A DNA stretch of 64,000 bases from an uncultured Prevotellaceae bacterium (GCA_900315745.1 ONAG01000022.1:1-64000); one strand, 5' to 3'. Counted from the first letter of the stretch, positions 43,701 through 57,800 are shown. The notes: generated from the sequence alone by a model not told the origin. A program made the numbers and translations.

Positions 43701-46700
43701 GTCCGCATCGCCGTACTGGGCCGCACCAGCAATTTCCACCTGTTCGACAACCACATCGAACTGGCCGCCGAAGGCAAGAGAAACGACCCTCTCGCCAACA
43801 CCAACGAAAAAGCCGACGAGCACACCCACGACAAGACGGGAAAAGTAGAGAAGGAATCCCTCTCCTCCCTCCCGCCATCCGCCGACAACACAGCGGCGCC
43901 CTACATCGCCCCATCACAGCGACCAAGCGGATTCCAGTTCCAGCTGATAGGCACCAAGGGAGCTGCCGAGATGGACCGCTCCGACGGGCGGAACCGCCTG
44001 GATGACCTCATGATGGCGATGGTCATGGAGAAACATGACAAACGCCCGCTGGAGATAAAGATCGCCACAGGATGGGAAAGGGGCGCCGACGGCAAATGGA
44101 GGCATGAGATTCCCGACATCCAAATCAACCCCAACCACTTCGCGGCCCAATGGGTCGAGACATACAACAAATACTGGAACGCGGTCAGAAGCAGCAGCGC
44201 TGAGAACTTCCGCACGGCGACACAGCCCTACACCCAGCAGCTGGACAGGCTCTATGAGAACTTCAAAAAGGAGCACAGGCTGAGGGACATCCTGTCTCCC
44301 GACTCCCCCGTGCTGAAAGCCTACCCGCAGATAGGGGACTTCAGACTAAAAATCTACAACTCGGGGAAAGGCGGGGGCGGCTACTACGACACGCGCACCG
44401 ACACGGTACACCTCAACCTCTACGGCAGGCCCGACGCCAGGAGCATCGCGGGGACGCTGGCCCACGAGATACAGCATGCCATCCAATACATGGAGGGCTT
44501 CGCGTACGGCGCCCCGCTCCGGAAGGCCAGCGAAGTGGCCGAACTGCAGCGGCAATTCCACAGGCTGGAGGACGATATCGACGACATCGGAAAGGAGAAG
44601 GCCAGGCTCTTCCACCAGCTGTACTCTCTCCCGGGATGGAGCCAGAGGACGCACATCGCCTACTACAAGGTGACCGACGAGAACCACAAGGGCTTCGGCG
44701 ACGACATCCTGAAAGCGGACCCGGAACTGTCCAGGCAGCTCATCGAAAACCTCAAAACGTCACAGCCCCTGGTCTACCGGCTGGGGGTCGAACTGATCAA
44801 GCAAATCGAGGCGAAGGAGGAGCGGATGCTGAAGATGATGGACGAGATGGTGGAAATCGACAAGAAGATGTCCTCGCCGGACAGGAACCATACCGTCAGC
44901 GCGGGAGAGGTCGAGGCACGCAACGTCAGGACGAGGATGGACATGACCCCGGAAAAGAGGAAGAGCACGCTCGCGGAGAGCACGGAGGATGTCGCACGCA
45001 TGTTCCAGAAAGTCTCCTACGACTACCTGCTCTCCGCCAACGAACAGCAAGACACCAACAGAAACAACCCCAAAAACCATACCACCATGCCTACACATGA
45101 CCAACACCGAGACTACCTGCAGGACTTCCTCGACGGCAAGTCCAAGCTGCAGGCGGCGAAAGCGGAGATGAACCTGAACAAGGTGGTCAGGTTCGAAATG
45201 CCCGACCGCACCAACCGCGTGATGACCAACGCGGAATTCATCCAATACGCCCTCGACAACAACCTCACCGTGGCGGCCACGCCCGAGAAGGGGAACTTCC
45301 CCGAGGCGAAGGCCGCAGAGATAGAGAGGGCCTTCAGCGGCTTCAACGAGAACATCGTCAGGCGCAACCTGGGCTCCTACTACAAGCCCACGCCAGAGAT
45401 GAAGGCCTTCGAACAGCTCCTCCAAAGAATGTTCCTGGCACGCAACGAGGAAAAACCTTCCAACGAGGAGTACTTCAAGGCAAGGAAGGCGGCCATCGAC
45501 TCCATCATCGACGCCAACACGCCGAAGAAGATGTACTACCACGTGCAGTACGACAGCAACGGCGCGTCCATGGCCATCTCGAAGACGATGTACGACTACG
45601 CGGCCTTCATCCAGAAGGCTTCCATCGAAAGCCTAACCCGTCAGCTGACGGACCTGCTCTCCGAGCCGCAGTTCAACGAGTGGCTCCACAAGCATGAGGA
45701 GGGTGTGGTCCTCATCAGCGAGGCCGACATCCTACGCCTGAAAGACGGACAGCTGCAGCTCGGGTGGTACCACATGCCCGAGGGCAGCCAACAGCCGGAG
45801 TTCATCGCCGACGACCTGGCGAAAAGGGATTTCCACCAGCAGGTGAACATCCTCCTCGAGGGCATCGAGAACGCCACGGCGCTGCACCGTGACATGCAGG
45901 TGGAGTCCCTCCTGCAGCAGCTGAACACCGACCGAATCTCCCTGGAGGAGCCGATGACCGTCAGGCTCACAAAAGGCGAGACGGTGACCATCTCCGCCGT
46001 GGCGCAGGACAAGCCGGGGCACGACACCTACCTCGTCTCCGACGAAGGCAAGCCCTACATCCCCTACTACGTCAACAGCAGCGACTTCAACAAGGTGGCC
46101 GAGAAGGCCATTGAGGACGGCGCCCAGCAGTTGCTCGTACGGCAGAACCAGGAACGGATGGAGCCGGCTCTCGCCGAGATGAGACAACAGCTCCTCACAC
46201 TCATGCAGGACGAGAAGCTCATGCACTTCATCGCCCCGTTCCCGGAAGTGAGACTGAGCGTTGGAAAAGACGGGGAGATCTACCTCAAAGACGGCGAGCT
46301 GCGCATCAACGACTTCGACCACAACGGCCGGCAGTACGACATCCCCCTGGCGGAGGAGAGACCCCACGTCCAGCAGACGGACCTGCAGGAGGCGCTCCAG
46401 ACCGCCCATGTGTTCCAGGCGAGGATGCAGCTGCTGGAGAACATGGAGGCGGCGGATGTCAACCAGGCGACGCTGCAGCCTGACCGCGACCTCACCGTGA
46501 GGCTCAGAGGATGGGAGGAGACGGGCGACACCCACCAGGTGACTTCCCTCCACATAGAGAACAACCACTTCAGGGTCACGGACACCGAAGGGAACTCCTT
46601 CCCCTCCTACGACATCATCGAGGCAGACGAGACCTACCTGCTCAACAAGGTCAACGACCTGCTCAAAGAAGAGATGGGCATCAGCCAAAGCCGGATGCAG

Positions 46701-49700
46701 ATGGCCCACGAAGCGCTCAGAGAGGTGATGCGCGACTACGGCATCGGAAAGATGGACCTGCCCGACGGGGAGTCCATCGAACTCAAAGGCGGCCAGCTCA
46801 CCCTGCACGCCCACGACACGAACGGCACGCCAGCGGACTACAGCTACAATGACCTGCCACACAGCAGGCAGTCCGACATCTTCAACCATGTGGCCGACAA
46901 CATCCAGAAAATGGAGGAGAGACTGGCTGGAGAAGAACTGAAACTGGCGGCGATGATGGTGGACATGCAGACCGACAAGCTGTACATAGACGACGCGGTG
47001 GCCACGCTCTACCATGTCCCCGACCCGAAAGAGAGGCGGGACATCATCGTCAACGCCATCCGGATGGATGACGAGGGAGCACTCAGGGTAATCACCGACG
47101 AGGACAAGGAATACCCGATAGAAAACCTTCACCTGCCCGACCGCATCACGGTCATCGACAATGCCGTGCGGATGGTCGGCGAACTGAACCAAAAAGAGGC
47201 GGAACAGGCCCTGAATCCAGACGAAAGCCAGAGGATGACCTACCCGCAATACCTGCAGCAGCTCATGCAGGTGTCGAAGATGCAGACCCTGGCGCTCTAC
47301 GACGGGAAGGTCATCGACAACAAGGAGGGGGAGCTCATCTACAGCGACCTCACCAGGACCGTCCCGTTCAACGACCTCCCCAAGGAGGAGCAGAACTCCC
47401 TGGCATGGAGCGGGACGGAGCTGCTCGTCTCCCACCTCGAAAGCGAACTGGAGATATTCGTCCGCCACACGGACGCCAAAGAGGTGTCCCTTCCCAACAG
47501 GGACACGGTCGCACTGGATGACAGCAGGTCTTACGACAGGCTGCGCTTTGTCCTCCATGACCCCGAAGGGAACACCCATAACTACAAGGCAATGGAGAAA
47601 CACGAGAAGGTAGAGGTGCTGAGCGCCTTCGCAGACATCGCCGCACAGGAGGCCCGTGACCTGTTCATGGCCCACGTCGCGGGACGCGAGGACGGCAGGC
47701 TGCACATCGCTCCCGACAACTGGATAGAACAACTGCCTGACTCTCACCTCGCCATCGTGCGCATCGACGAGAGCGGTGAGTCCAAGACGCTCTCCTTCGA
47801 GAACGTCAACGGATTCACACAACTCAACGTGGTGAGCTTCGCCGCCGAGCAACAGGAGATCCTGGACCGCCAGCAAGCCACAGAGAAAGTGGCCGGACAA
47901 ACCGCCCAACAGCAACAGCCCAAAGGGGAAGGAATCCCCTCCCCTTCTGCTGGCAACACCCTCTCTACAGGAGAGGGACGGAGAGAGGCTTACTCCCCTC
48001 TTGTCACAGGCCATAAGGCAGACCAGTCCGTCCAAGCCACGCAGGCCCCAACGGATGGACTCTCTCCCTTCCAGGCTTACCTGACCATCCACGACGCCCA
48101 GGCGCTGACCCGACTCATGCAGGAACACCAGACCGACAGCGTCACGCTGCCATGGGGCGACCAGGTCCGTCTTGACGAGAGTGGCACCCTCATGCTGCAT
48201 GGCCACAACGAGGACATGACACCGAAGGTCTTCCCTTTCTCAGAGCTCTCCGAAACCCAACAAGAGGTGTTTGCACGGCATGCGGCGGAGTCCCTCATCA
48301 AAAACGCGGAGCAGCAGTCCCAAGCCGTTCCTTCCCCTTCTGCTGACAACACCCTCTCTAACGGAGAAGAACGGGGAGAAACTCCTTCCCCTATCGCCAC
48401 CGACCTCTCCCAAGAGGCGGACATGCTTCGCCAACGGGTGGCGGCACTGATGGCAGAAAACGAGATCATCAACGTCTCCTTCGAGCCGACCACCGTACAT
48501 CCCTTCGCCACATGGCAGAGCGACATATACGCCGGCGAGACACAGGCCATGGACGGCATCCACAGGGATGAGTCGGGATGGCTGCAGATGACGGACGGCA
48601 ACGTCCTGCTCAACAGCGTCTCGGAATACCTGCCGCAAGAACAGATAACGGTGCTGCGAAAGGCGGAAGCCGCCATCCTGAAGCACCTCGGACAACAGCA
48701 GGACAGCGGCAGCGCCCTGCAACTCGACCAGGCGAAGATAGAGAACTTCCTCGGTGCGGAGATGCTGACCAGAGACCGTGACGCGTTCCTCGACAAGATC
48801 CGCCACAACGACGACCTCATGGCGGTGGTGGAGGAGAAGATGGACCGCAGGGTGCAACCCAACGCACTCGTCACATACGCGGACTCAGAACTACAGGCTC
48901 AGGAACACAGGGCAGTGACCATGATGAAGATACTGGACGAGCACGCCATCCCCTCCTGGGGCGGCAGCTACATAGAGGTCAAGGAAGGCCACCTGGTGTG
49001 GCAGAAAAACGATGGCTCGAAAGCCGAGGACGTCCTCGACATGCCGGGAGCCATCGCACGGACGACGCTGCAGATGGCCATCGACGACCTCACTCCCCAG
49101 ATGGAGGAAAAGGTCAAGGACCTCATGGCAATGGAGAAGGACAACGTGATCCCCGTCAACGACCTGCCCGTAAAAGTGCATGCACGGGACAACGACAACA
49201 ACTACCACAACGCCATCGTCATCCCCGAGAGAATCGGGTTCTCCACCGAAGACCAGATCTACGTCCAGGACACCGAGGGCGTCAGGCATACCCTGAGCTC
49301 GCTCCACGACGAGTCCAAGATCCTCCTGCTGGGCGATATCGTACGGTCTTCCCAAAAACGCTCCGAAGAGATGGATGCGGCGGTGGAGAACCCATTGGCT
49401 TCCTCCCAACATGTGACGGAGCCGCCCTACGGACAACCCGCAGAAAAGACACTGGTCGAACAAGAACAGCAAAGGCTCATGCAAATCATGAGGACCGCCA
49501 ACGTCTCCGAGGTCGACCTCTGGGACAGCGACTATTCCATCGAAATGGCCGAAGGCAGGCTGACGCTGGCAGAATACGCCGACGGTGCCACAAAGAGGAC
49601 AAGCATCCCCGACCTCGACACGGATGCCGCCATGGACACGATGGGCATGGCCGCCGCGCAAATCACCAGCAACCTCAAGGCCGCGCTCATGGATGACATG

Positions 49701-52700
49701 CATGACGCCGGCATCAAGACCTATGAGACCGACTTCAAAGACTCCATGGCCTCCATCGACATCTCACATGACAACATCCAGGTGCAACTCGGAAATGACA
49801 ACGCCTTCATGCACATCAACGAACTGGATGACCTGACAACGACTGAACTGCTGACAAAAGCGATCAGCGAAGTGGATGACAGATACCTCAAGGCATGGGT
49901 CGGCAGCCAACAGGAAACGTCACTGGAGGAAGCCGTCGACAACAGGCTCAGACAAGAAGACGAACACTGCGAAAAGGCCATTGCCGATGCCCGCGAACAT
50001 GTACAGAACGCCTTCCCGAACAGTAACATATTGTTCATTCCCGGAAGAGAAGTCATCATCGACGGGAAGGACACGCACATCGTACCGATGGTGCTTCCTA
50101 TGGACGAGAGCGAGAAACAAGCCTTCGTCTTCATCGACCGGGACAACAGCGACAACACCGACGCCCTAATGCTGGCGAGGAGATACAATGAGCAACATCC
50201 TGGGAAACTGGTGGCAGGAGAGGATTCCTATGCGTTCTTCGACATCAACGACGCCATCGATTTCAAGAGACAGGCGGACCTGCTGCCTGAAGTCAGGAAA
50301 CTGGAGGATCTCGAGCGGAAAGCCCAAGCCGCCCTGCCCTTCGCCAACCCGCAATGGCAACGCGACAATGACGAACAGATAGAAGGGGCCAGGCTGATGC
50401 TCTACGGCAACGACAGCGGCATCCGTGCCGAATACCTGGATATCGCTCCGTACGAGGGCAGGAAGGTCGAACTGGGCTATGCCGTGGGCAACGGCATCGA
50501 CGCGCAAAACATCGACTCCCTGACGGAGAACTACTTCAAGCAGCACCCCGACCAACAAATGGTCAACAACGGGGGCGATGACCTGACCGTCAAGTTCCTT
50601 GACGTGAGGCATGCCCTGCAGTTCCAGGCTTTCGTACTACAGATGGTCAGCGCAGAACCGAAGCTGACGGACGCCGAAACGCAGGACATGGCTGGCATCA
50701 AGGAGCGATATCCCGACACACTGGTCATCCTTCGCAAAGATGACGGATACGAGGCATACGGCAAAGACGCGCAGCGTCTCTCTTCCCTCCTGGAGCTGCC
50801 CATCAACTACGACCGTGGATTCGCAGTCACCAAGCTCGACGCAAGGGATATCGACAGCATCCTGGCCGAAGTCACCGGCAAGGGACAGTACGTCACCGTC
50901 ACCGACGGCAATGAACTAAGCATTCACACCCCCGGGCAAACTTCCCAGCAGGCGAAAGACGAGTCATCACAGGCCATCCCATCCCCTTCTGCTACAACAT
51001 ACTCCGACCTGCACGCCATCGCCAACCCGCTCGCGGACATCAAGGCGCGGCTGCGTGACTCAGGCATCATCGTCATGCCGGTCAAGTTCGACACCGAGGA
51101 CCGACACTACATGGACACCAGCGGATGGGTGAAGACGCCCTTCCTGGACTTCAGCCCCAAGGGGAGCCACAGGCCGGAGACGGTCATCGCCCCCGTGTCC
51201 GTCGAATACCAGAAAGCGTCGGACACGCTCCTGCTCCACGGCAAGAACGCCAACGGGGACTACCTGACCCTCCCGCTGGAGTCGCCCACAAGAGGCAACG
51301 AGCGTGCATACACTGTCATCCGTGAACAGCTCGAACAACCGCTACAGAAGGCCATCGAAAACGCCAACATGGTGGAATATTTCGCTGACAGCTCGCTGGA
51401 GAACGGCAGGGTGTCGGACACGTTCATCCGCAGCATCACCAACACCGTCCTCCATGCCCAAAACGGCAACTTCATACACGTCGGCGACTACGACAAGGCC
51501 AGCGGACAGCTGCACGTCACCGAGAAGAACGAGTCGGGACACACGGTCAACGAGACGTGGTCCGACCCGATGGGAATAGCCCGGATGATCGCCCGGAAGG
51601 AAGCGGTGGCGGTCAGCCGGTGGAACCTGGCGGAAGCGTCGCTCTCCTACCCGACGCTCGACGAGGTGACACAGAGCAGGACTGCCCAAAAACAGTCCGA
51701 ACAGTCGAAAGCCAACGAGAAATACCTCTACACGCTCTTCGAGAACCGTGACCCGCACTGGAACGAGAAGGTGGTCATCATCAGCACCGACGTCAACGTC
51801 ACGCCTTGGGACAAGGAGGTGAGGCTGACGGGCGAGTCCAACATGGGACAGATGGTCTTCAACCCCGATGACACCGAGAGCCGGTACACCCAGACGGGCA
51901 ACAAGATCGAGGGCATCATCACGGACATCTCCCGGCTGGGATTCACCGACCGTGAGAAGAACATGCCCTACAACCTCATGGATCCCATCAGCTACTGCCG
52001 TGACGACGGACGGACCATGGGGCCCGACCAGATACGGTACGACGGACTGATGGTGGACTTCGGACCGAACCATTTCTATTTCCAGCAGATCCTCTCCGGC
52101 CCCGAGGAGGGCAGGTACCGCGCCAGCTATGAGATAGAGAACCTCAACCACGGCACGCGGGAGAAGGTGGTGGACGCCGACATCGACATGGTCTACGAGA
52201 GGATGCGTCGCTTCCTGTCCGACTATGACCTGCGGGAGAACCAACTGCACTCCCTCCACGAGACGGAGGACCTGGTCAGGGACATCACCAACCACGCGCT
52301 GGACCAGATGGTGACGCTCGGCAGCCGCATATACAACATCCCCACGGGTGACGAGGAGATGGCGGATGACCCGAGGCACCCCGTCATGGACGTGTCCATG
52401 ATAGAGGTCGACCGCAACGGCGGGATCATCCTGCACGGCAACGGCGGCCCCGCACCGCTGGACTCGCTCGACGAGACGGCTCGCTTCGAGGTGCTGCGAC
52501 GCGCCCTCAACGACATGATGGACCAGAACCTGGACCTGCAGGTGAAGCGGGAGCGCCTGATGCAGCACGCCAACGCCAACGGCCACCTCACCGACATCAT
52601 CATGCCGTTCGAGAACCCCAGGACGTTGTACGACAAGGACGGCGGCCTGCAGTCCGTGGGGGCGCTCATCGTTGATGACCTCAACAACATCACGCTCTTC

Positions 52701-54770
52701 CACAACGTGGCGGACGCATACGACTTCCTGGTCAGGAAGGACGCTGGGAAAGACTCCCGCACCGACCGGACCGACTTCAACGACCTCTCCCCGGCGTCGC
52801 AACGCAAGGTGCTCGACGGCGCACTGGACTTCTACAGCTCCCGGGACCTGCAGCAACAGGCCTTCAGGGAGGCCGAGGACCACGCGGAGAGGATGACAAC
52901 ACGACAATACTCTTCTTTTACAAATAACATGTCTAACCCTAATTCGGAGGAAAAAATCATGAGACCCGAAGAACAACAACCCCAAGTGGAACAGCCGAAG
53001 GCTGACCAGCAGCAACAGGCTGCAGCGAGCCAATCACCGGCACGGGAACAGGCGACGGAACAGATCCGCGCGGCCATCGGTCCCGACCAGAAGGTGAGAC
53101 TCAACGAGAACGAACGCGTCGCCCTGGAAACCAACAAGGGCGCCACCATCAACGTGCAGACCGTCTCCATCACCAAGAACGAGACCGTCTCCCTCTACGG
53201 AGAAATCGAAGGCTCCAAGAAGTCCGTCTCCGCCTCACAGCTGACGGACGACTCCCTCTCCAAACTGGCCAGCCACCTCGACGACCTGCGCTCCGCCAGA
53301 CAGTCCATGACTGTCGAGAAGCCCGCCGAGCAGAAGGCCCAGGGCGCACAGGAACAGCAGACCGCACAGACGCAGCAGACGAAAGGCGGGGCCATCCCCG
53401 CCCCCGCCACCGCCGAACAGAAGGAACAGAAAGCGCAGGAACAACCCAAGGGCGAAGCCATCCCCGCCGCCGAGCAGAAAGCGGAGCAGCCGAGGGAGCG
53501 CAAGGTGGAGCCCATCGAGATCAAGCCGGACTCGAAGGTGGAGTTCAACATCACCAAGAACCCGGTGCTCGACCGCGTCTATGACATCCAGCTCTTCGTG
53601 GACGGCGAGAAGAAAGCCGGACACCACCTCTCCATCGAGGACCGCAAGGACTTCTTCGACAAGAAGGTGACGGGACCCGAACTGGTGCCGAAATACTTCG
53701 AGAAGGAACTGGCGGGACAGAAGCTGCCGGAGGTCATCGAGCGCCACCACGCGGAGCGCAAGCAGGAGGCGCAGGAACAGAAGCCGGCACAGGAGCAGAA
53801 GGCTCCCGAGCAGAAGGTGGAACAGCCGAAGGAGCGCAAGGCGGACACCGTCGAGATCAAGCCTGACTCCAAGGTGCAGGTCAACGTCGTGCCCAACAAG
53901 GCGCTCGACCATGTCTACGACATCCAGCTCTACGTCGACGGACAGAAGCAGGGACGTGGGCACCACCTCTCCATCGAGGACCGCAAGGCGTTCTTCGACC
54001 AGAAGACCCCGGAGGAGAAGACGGCGTTCGCCGCCTCGCTGCTGCCGAAGTACTTCGAGAAGGAACTCGCAGGACAGAAGCTGCCCGACAACATCGACCG
54101 CTACCGCCCCGAGAAGAAGCAGGAGGCCCAGGAGCAGAAACCCGCCCAGGCCGCAGAGCAGAAACCGGCACAGGCAGCCGAGCAGAAGGCCGGCGCAAGC
54201 CCCGTCGACGTGTGGAAGGACGCACGGGGCACAGGCGAGCAGGAGCGCATGACCTTCGTGCAGCGCGATGGCCAGTACGGCAAGTTCTACCAGACCTACG
54301 GGGCAGACGCCGCGAAGGTCGCACAGCTCACCGACAAGCCCACCAAGGAGATCAAGGACGGCCCGAACGCGCAGCTGGCCTACATCAACGTCAAGCAGGC
54401 CGACATGCCCGACCTCATGAAGACGATGAAGGAACAGGAGATTCCCTACAAGGTCGTCGGAATGGACGGCAAGTACGCACGCGTGCTGCCGGAGGCGCAG
54501 GCCAAGACGCAGGCCGCCGACCTCTCGGGATACAAGGTGCCGGAGGGCAAGCTGGTCACCGACGTCAAGGTGTGGCAGTTCCAGGGCAAGCCGTTCATGA
54601 ACGGCGTCGTCGACGGTGTCAAGCTCGACGCGAAGGAGATCTCCAAGGAGGACTGGACTGCCTTCAAAGGACAGAAAGCCACTCCCGAACAGCTGGTGGG
54701 CAAGTACTACGCCCCTGCTGAGATGGAGAACAAACAGGCCCAGAAGCAAGCCAAGGCAATGGCCCGATAG
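40713..54770 (+). CDS. Giant polyvalent protein (4685 residues)
   Basis: One unbroken frame of 14 kb. Domains in order, by motif: LPD23-like segment with zincin motif [16 protein letters not shown] (HExxH at residue 367); a second zincin-like site, [10 protein letters not shown] (residue 640); a phosphoribosyltransferase-type motif [15 protein letters not shown] near 971; another LPD23-like segment with [13 protein letters not shown] (1251); a long middle of repeated modules in which 'L.LHGHNEDG'-like turns precede '[11 protein letters not shown]'-like helices; and a C-terminal part with DUF3945-like repeats ([20 protein letters not shown] and its close copy). Such polyvalent proteins of plasmids and conjugative elements are thought to be injected with DNA. 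Linkers carry palindromic elements. Confidence 0.88.
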   Translation: MPTPDHLQNPDTPEIIITRDDDKIADILARQSYKSEDNPHVGYSQTISDGGERGKEHLIRNIFYDDKPVGFATATLSTGEGNLFALLADNAYQESFLLDVPVSSYDRAADAWEGIGDKELDGYYDHGSMLFSDEKQMIDFYEAHRALIDYRNERFEQIHSLAQTDRSAAERLSLALPVNEVTDIKAVLTRLSDNAPKEATGTNMRDDDFISLSPDTRFQFIGEIGAAQLDNAARSLDILLALATAKEMTEAGKDALSVKMATGWEQGADAKWRYELPDMQMPEYSLSLLRDGHADGRTVTLGELMPQAPFLNAYPDMASMPVITDRERPKGAAYNPETRQITISVNELHVFDTEDLNAMSVSETLLHEIQHAIQHAEGFATGGNIQTVANQQRLEAEKEMAALHDIYKAYETIDYRTQSADTHEALMAYEERDRYERQHKQELKAYILARQKMEMAELDLVAGRLSEKNYQNYRSLAGEVEARNTVARAGMTPEERRRTLATATEDVARESQRVIFSGASCLIREPQAALLHNDIVLRDKLVSLMQDAGIPVNTDWREGQAVLDAARTNVRLQNAKEKSRNIPKDHRAYFDESDFNIQKTGFHNNGIRFFLTSQGDAYGFTHGDTIYIDPRIATSETPIHEYAHLWAQAMQQHNPEEWRNIIGLMKQVSPIWEMVREQYAHLSSDSDIAEEVLARYSGRQGMKQLQRALNSHAPGLSDEQSRDILDRFKAAIDRFWQKTANFLHIHYHSADEVASRVMHDLLHQVNPQRLSLQMAARSPETSNNVPYAAVPQQSDLHAQATPSQQPKGEEIPSPSADNSLSTGEGRGEASSPLATNEPTRHNAQHDGTILAYSAAPYDEVRALAHGIKEGDTAAIKESARRMAGIINAMPGKEKVILIPMPSHEGHAIYTKALADETARLTGSRTADVLHATPHPSLYDIKKSRGIERLPSPLLRLDESAAAKQTLQDRIPVIIDNVLDTGTTAVAAARAFGEKTDVRIAVLGRTSNFHLFDNHIELAAEGKRNDPLANTNEKADEHTHDKTGKVEKESLSSLPPSADNTAAPYIAPSQRPSGFQFQLIGTKGAAEMDRSDGRNRLDDLMMAMVMEKHDKRPLEIKIATGWERGADGKWRHEIPDIQINPNHFAAQWVETYNKYWNAVRSSSAENFRTATQPYTQQLDRLYENFKKEHRLRDILSPDSPVLKAYPQIGDFRLKIYNSGKGGGGYYDTRTDTVHLNLYGRPDARSIAGTLAHEIQHAIQYMEGFAYGAPLRKASEVAELQRQFHRLEDDIDDIGKEKARLFHQLYSLPGWSQRTHIAYYKVTDENHKGFGDDILKADPELSRQLIENLKTSQPLVYRLGVELIKQIEAKEERMLKMMDEMVEIDKKMSSPDRNHTVSAGEVEARNVRTRMDMTPEKRKSTLAESTEDVARMFQKVSYDYLLSANEQQDTNRNNPKNHTTMPTHDQHRDYLQDFLDGKSKLQAAKAEMNLNKVVRFEMPDRTNRVMTNAEFIQYALDNNLTVAATPEKGNFPEAKAAEIERAFSGFNENIVRRNLGSYYKPTPEMKAFEQLLQRMFLARNEEKPSNEEYFKARKAAIDSIIDANTPKKMYYHVQYDSNGASMAISKTMYDYAAFIQKASIESLTRQLTDLLSEPQFNEWLHKHEEGVVLISEADILRLKDGQLQLGWYHMPEGSQQPEFIADDLAKRDFHQQVNILLEGIENATALHRDMQVESLLQQLNTDRISLEEPMTVRLTKGETVTISAVAQDKPGHDTYLVSDEGKPYIPYYVNSSDFNKVAEKAIEDGAQQLLVRQNQERMEPALAEMRQQLLTLMQDEKLMHFIAPFPEVRLSVGKDGEIYLKDGELRINDFDHNGRQYDIPLAEERPHVQQTDLQEALQTAHVFQARMQLLENMEAADVNQATLQPDRDLTVRLRGWEETGDTHQVTSLHIENNHFRVTDTEGNSFPSYDIIEADETYLLNKVNDLLKEEMGISQSRMQMAHEALREVMRDYGIGKMDLPDGESIELKGGQLTLHAHDTNGTPADYSYNDLPHSRQSDIFNHVADNIQKMEERLAGEELKLAAMMVDMQTDKLYIDDAVATLYHVPDPKERRDIIVNAIRMDDEGALRVITDEDKEYPIENLHLPDRITVIDNAVRMVGELNQKEAEQALNPDESQRMTYPQYLQQLMQVSKMQTLALYDGKVIDNKEGELIYSDLTRTVPFNDLPKEEQNSLAWSGTELLVSHLESELEIFVRHTDAKEVSLPNRDTVALDDSRSYDRLRFVLHDPEGNTHNYKAMEKHEKVEVLSAFADIAAQEARDLFMAHVAGREDGRLHIAPDNWIEQLPDSHLAIVRIDESGESKTLSFENVNGFTQLNVVSFAAEQQEILDRQQATEKVAGQTAQQQQPKGEGIPSPSAGNTLSTGEGRREAYSPLVTGHKADQSVQATQAPTDGLSPFQAYLTIHDAQALTRLMQEHQTDSVTLPWGDQVRLDESGTLMLHGHNEDMTPKVFPFSELSETQQEVFARHAAESLIKNAEQQSQAVPSPSADNTLSNGEERGETPSPIATDLSQEADMLRQRVAALMAENEIINVSFEPTTVHPFATWQSDIYAGETQAMDGIHRDESGWLQMTDGNVLLNSVSEYLPQEQITVLRKAEAAILKHLGQQQDSGSALQLDQAKIENFLGAEMLTRDRDAFLDKIRHNDDLMAVVEEKMDRRVQPNALVTYADSELQAQEHRAVTMMKILDEHAIPSWGGSYIEVKEGHLVWQKNDGSKAEDVLDMPGAIARTTLQMAIDDLTPQMEEKVKDLMAMEKDNVIPVNDLPVKVHARDNDNNYHNAIVIPERIGFSTEDQIYVQDTEGVRHTLSSLHDESKILLLGDIVRSSQKRSEEMDAAVENPLASSQHVTEPPYGQPAEKTLVEQEQQRLMQIMRTANVSEVDLWDSDYSIEMAEGRLTLAEYADGATKRTSIPDLDTDAAMDTMGMAAAQITSNLKAALMDDMHDAGIKTYETDFKDSMASIDISHDNIQVQLGNDNAFMHINELDDLTTTELLTKAISEVDDRYLKAWVGSQQETSLEEAVDNRLRQEDEHCEKAIADAREHVQNAFPNSNILFIPGREVIIDGKDTHIVPMVLPMDESEKQAFVFIDRDNSDNTDALMLARRYNEQHPGKLVAGEDSYAFFDINDAIDFKRQADLLPEVRKLEDLERKAQAALPFANPQWQRDNDEQIEGARLMLYGNDSGIRAEYLDIAPYEGRKVELGYAVGNGIDAQNIDSLTENYFKQHPDQQMVNNGGDDLTVKFLDVRHALQFQAFVLQMVSAEPKLTDAETQDMAGIKERYPDTLVILRKDDGYEAYGKDAQRLSSLLELPINYDRGFAVTKLDARDIDSILAEVTGKGQYVTVTDGNELSIHTPGQTSQQAKDESSQAIPSPSATTYSDLHAIANPLADIKARLRDSGIIVMPVKFDTEDRHYMDTSGWVKTPFLDFSPKGSHRPETVIAPVSVEYQKASDTLLLHGKNANGDYLTLPLESPTRGNERAYTVIREQLEQPLQKAIENANMVEYFADSSLENGRVSDTFIRSITNTVLHAQNGNFIHVGDYDKASGQLHVTEKNESGHTVNETWSDPMGIARMIARKEAVAVSRWNLAEASLSYPTLDEVTQSRTAQKQSEQSKANEKYLYTLFENRDPHWNEKVVIISTDVNVTPWDKEVRLTGESNMGQMVFNPDDTESRYTQTGNKIEGIITDISRLGFTDREKNMPYNLMDPISYCRDDGRTMGPDQIRYDGLMVDFGPNHFYFQQILSGPEEGRYRASYEIENLNHGTREKVVDADIDMVYERMRRFLSDYDLRENQLHSLHETEDLVRDITNHALDQMVTLGSRIYNIPTGDEEMADDPRHPVMDVSMIEVDRNGGIILHGNGGPAPLDSLDETARFEVLRRALNDMMDQNLDLQVKRERLMQHANANGHLTDIIMPFENPRTLYDKDGGLQSVGALIVDDLNNITLFHNVADAYDFLVRKDAGKDSRTDRTDFNDLSPASQRKVLDGALDFYSSRDLQQQAFREAEDHAERMTTRQYSSFTNNMSNPNSEEKIMRPEEQQPQVEQPKADQQQQAAASQSPAREQATEQIRAAIGPDQKVRLNENERVALETNKGATINVQTVSITKNETVSLYGEIEGSKKSVSASQLTDDSLSKLASHLDDLRSARQSMTVEKPAEQKAQGAQEQQTAQTQQTKGGAIPAPATAEQKEQKAQEQPKGEAIPAAEQKAEQPRERKVEPIEIKPDSKVEFNITKNPVLDRVYDIQLFVDGEKKAGHHLSIEDRKDFFDKKVTGPELVPKYFEKELAGQKLPEVIERHHAERKQEAQEQKPAQEQKAPEQKVEQPKERKADTVEIKPDSKVQVNVVPNKALDHVYDIQLYVDGQKQGRGHHLSIEDRKAFFDQKTPEEKTAFAASLLPKYFEKELAGQKLPDNIDRYRPEKKQEAQEQKPAQAAEQKPAQAAEQKAGASPVDVWKDARGTGEQERMTFVQRDGQYGKFYQTYGADAAKVAQLTDKPTKEIKDGPNAQLAYINVKQADMPDLMKTMKEQEIPYKVVGMDGKYARVLPEAQAKTQAADLSGYKVPEGKLVTDVKVWQFQGKPFMNGVVDGVKLDAKEISKEDWTAFKGQKATPEQLVGKYYAPAEMENKQAQKQAKAMAR
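43131..43213 (+). repeat. Palindromic element, type B, first copy in the giant gene
   Basis: About 80 bp. It begins AAAGGGGAAG, contains CCCCTTCTGCTGACAAC and the inverted pair CCCTCTCTACTGGAGAGGG, and ends CTTCCTCCCCTCTTGCCACC. It is translated in frame as a Pro/Ser/Gly linker ([16 protein letters not shown]). Copies follow at 47921 and 48330. Confidence 0.75.
47921..48006 (+). repeat. Palindromic element, type B, second copy
   Basis: Same type as at 43131: AAAGGGGAAG and then CCCTCTCTACAGGAGAGGG, coding [16 protein letters not shown]. It sits between two repeat modules of the giant protein. Confidence 0.75.
48330..48396 (+). repeat. Palindromic element, type B, third copy
   Basis: A shorter copy: CCCTCTCTAACGGAGAAGA core, coding [16 protein letters not shown], about 400 bp after the second copy. 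Confidence 0.7.
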
Positions 54771-54804
54771 CCTCCGTCACCACGGACGCTGACTCTCTGA
54801 ACGA

Positions 54805-54830
54805 GGATTGGGGTAACCACTCCCCAATCC
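54805..54830 (+). promoter_or_regulatory. Leader hairpin before the gene at 54872
   Basis: GGATTGGGG (54805-54813) and CCCCAATCC (54822-54830) form a perfect 9-bp stem with an 8-nt loop, 35 bp after the giant gene's stop and 41 bp before the next ATG. Pyrimidine-rich sequence follows. It could terminate the giant transcript or regulate the next gene. Confidence 0.6.
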
Positions 54831-54871
54831 TTTCTCCCCGCTTCCATGTCTCACCCCAAAACGCACACCTC

Positions 54872-57800
54872 ATGACCCAACAGAACCTACCCTCCCAGGA
54901 ACAGCTGCAAAACGCCACCCGCAAATCCTTCAGGGAAATCCTGCAGCTGGGATTCTCCGCAGATGACGCTCGGCAAGGAAAGAAGGATGACCGCAACGCC
55001 CTGTTCTTCCACAGCAACGGCGACAAGTCCAAGAACCATGGCCGTGACCAATGGCTGTTCACCACGGAGTCGCCCAAACAGGCCGAGACTATAGCCAGGG
55101 CGCTCTCCCAAAACCCGAAGCCCGACCAAACACCACGGCAAGCCCTCGTGGGGCTGTCGTTCCACGACGGGAAGGACCGCCTGGACATCCAGAAAATAGA
55201 GAACAACAGCTATACCGTCAGAAGGACCGAAGACCATCCCTTCCTTGAAGGGAAGAAGTCGCTGCGCTTCGAGAACTGGGACGCCGAGGACCTCCATGCG
55301 GCCATCGACGCCAGACAAATGACGCAAATGGAGACTTACGCCTATACCTCCAGGCAGTTCCCCTACGAGATGCAGGAGATGTCCCTGCGGGGCAACGGGC
55401 TCATCGACATCCAGCGGACGGACACGGGGTCGCTGCTGACATTCGACCGCCCGGTCTCAAGGACAGCCCTTCATCTTGACAGTCTCTCCCCCACCCCGGA
55501 AACAGAGGCAAAGATCCAAAGGCTTCAGGAAACGGGAACTAAGACTCAGCAGGCAAACGGACAGTTCGCCGCCGAACCGCAGCAGCCTGGCCAGCAGGAA
55601 AAGCTATCGCCCATACTCAAGCAGTACCTCGACCTCAAGGCAAAGCATCCCGACGCACTGCTGCTCTTCCGTGTCGGTGACTTCTACGAAACTTACCTGC
55701 AGGATGCGCAAAAGGCATCCTCCATCCTCGGGATAACACTGACAAGGAGCAACAGCCGGAAAGGACCTGACGGGAAAGCACTGGAGATGGCGGGGTTCCC
55801 CCACCACGCCCTGGACTCCTACCTTCCCAAACTGATCAGGGCGGGACAACGGGTGGCCATCTGCGACCAGCTGCCGGACCCCAAGCTCACCAGGAACCAG
55901 TCCCATCAAAAAGAGGAGTCCACCGCCCAGAAACCCTCCCAAGCGGACGCCCCGAGCCAGCTGACCCCAAACGGCCATCATGCCGGCACCAAGGACATCG
56001 TCTCCAAACTCGATGAGTTCATCGGCAGCAACCGGGGATTCGGCATCGCCCCGGAACAGCCCATCATGGCGACAACGTCCAAGGGCATCGCATTCGAAGT
56101 CAACAGGGTCATCCGTGAGAAGGACGGCTCCATACGGCTGTATGGCAATGACGACCAAGGCAAGGAGAGATCGGTCAACATCCTCAAGGCGAATGACAGG
56201 ACCATCGCCAGCCTGCTCTCACATATCATCAACAACCCTCCCAAAGAACTGGATACTTCTGCCCAGGCAGGAAAGGACAGACCGGCAAGGCAGGAGGAAA
56301 AACAGACCTCGACTTCCACAAAAGAGGCCTCACTGGGCAGCGAGGCTCGCAAGATCCTCACGCTCTCCAAAATACACGCGGAAGCGAAGAAAGACCATCC
56401 GACGGAAATGGTCTTCATCCGGATGCGTGACTACGGCACGAAGAAGTTCATGTACCAGACGTTCGGACAGGACGCGGAACGGCTCTCCCAAAAAGTCTCG
56501 CCTTCCACGGAGGTCATGCGGCCTGAAATCAAAGGCAAGCAGCGTCCCGTGGCGTCCCTTTACCAGGAGAATCTCTCTGCAGTCAAGGCAGACATGATGC
56601 TCCATGGCATCCACCCTGTCATCATCAACGCCAAAGGCGAGAGAATCGGCAACGACCATTTTCTCGCCTTCTCCCCTGAGGACCGCCAGGCATTCCTGGC
56701 ACAGCAACAGGCCGCACAAAACGCTCAGCCCCCCCAGTCGGCCCAACAGCAACAACCCATGGGCGAAGCCATCCCTTCCCCTATTGCTCCGGCGGATTTG
56801 CCATCTGCCGGCCAAAGAGCCGGGGATTTGCAATCCCCTACCGCTACCGAACAAAAAGCAGCCCCAAACGCCCATGACGGCCCAACCCAACAGCCAAAGG
56901 GGAAAGAAATCCCTTCCCCTTCCGCTGAGACGAGAGAGGCTGCTCAGGTTTCCACCAAAACCACCGGCTCCAAGCAGAACACCCAACTGACGCTCGACTT
57001 CCCCGTTGATGCCAGCATCCAGTACGACGTACACAAGAACTCCCACGTCGCCGGCATGTTCGACATCCGCCTATATATAAACGGTGAGAAGGCGGGTGCC
57101 CACAGGCTCTCCAAAGAGGACCGTGACAGATGGTTCGCGCACCAGTTCCCCATCACCGACCTGATGATGAAATACTTCCCCAAGGAACTGGCCAACGTCA
57201 ACCTCGACAACCTCACGCTCTACAAGGCGGAACAGAAACAAGACGCCGCACAACAACAGGCGCCCTCCGCAGAGACAAAAGACGCCGCCCCCGCAAAGGA
57301 GTCCAAGACCGAGAAGGAAATCCTATATGAGGAGCGTGCCGCCCACCACAAAGCACTCTCCAAACAGCTCAGACAAGAAGGCAAGGATGCCGTCGTACTG
57401 CTGCAGATGCACTCCAAAGACGGCAAGGAGTTCTTCCAGACATTCAACAAGGACGCCGAGATCGTGGCCGACCTCGTAGGACGGAAGACCATCCTGTCGG
57501 GCGACAACAGATACGTGAGCCTGACAAGCCAGGAGATTGACACCCTCAGGCAAAAACTGGGTGAGAAAGCCTTCAAGGTCGAAAATTTCGACCATGGAAA
57601 CACTTCCCAACAGACCGTGACCGAGAATGCAAAACAGTCCGGCCAAACTGTACGGCCACACGTGGCGGAGGTCTCACCGCACCAGGACAACGGCACCCGC
57701 AAACCTCTCCCCACTGTCACTGACAAGTCGAGGATTGAATATGTCATCTCTCCCATCCTGCGGTTCAACAGAAACACACAGCAGCAGGAACGGGTGCCGG

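Noticed and set aside
45732-48206. 824-residue open frame on the minus strand
   Set aside because: It lies opposite the giant gene, and its Val/Leu/Gly/His-rich translation is what GC-rich third positions produce on the opposite strand.
51342-53033. 563-residue open frame on the minus strand
   Set aside because: Antisense shadow of the giant gene for the same reason; no domain and no promoter or start context.
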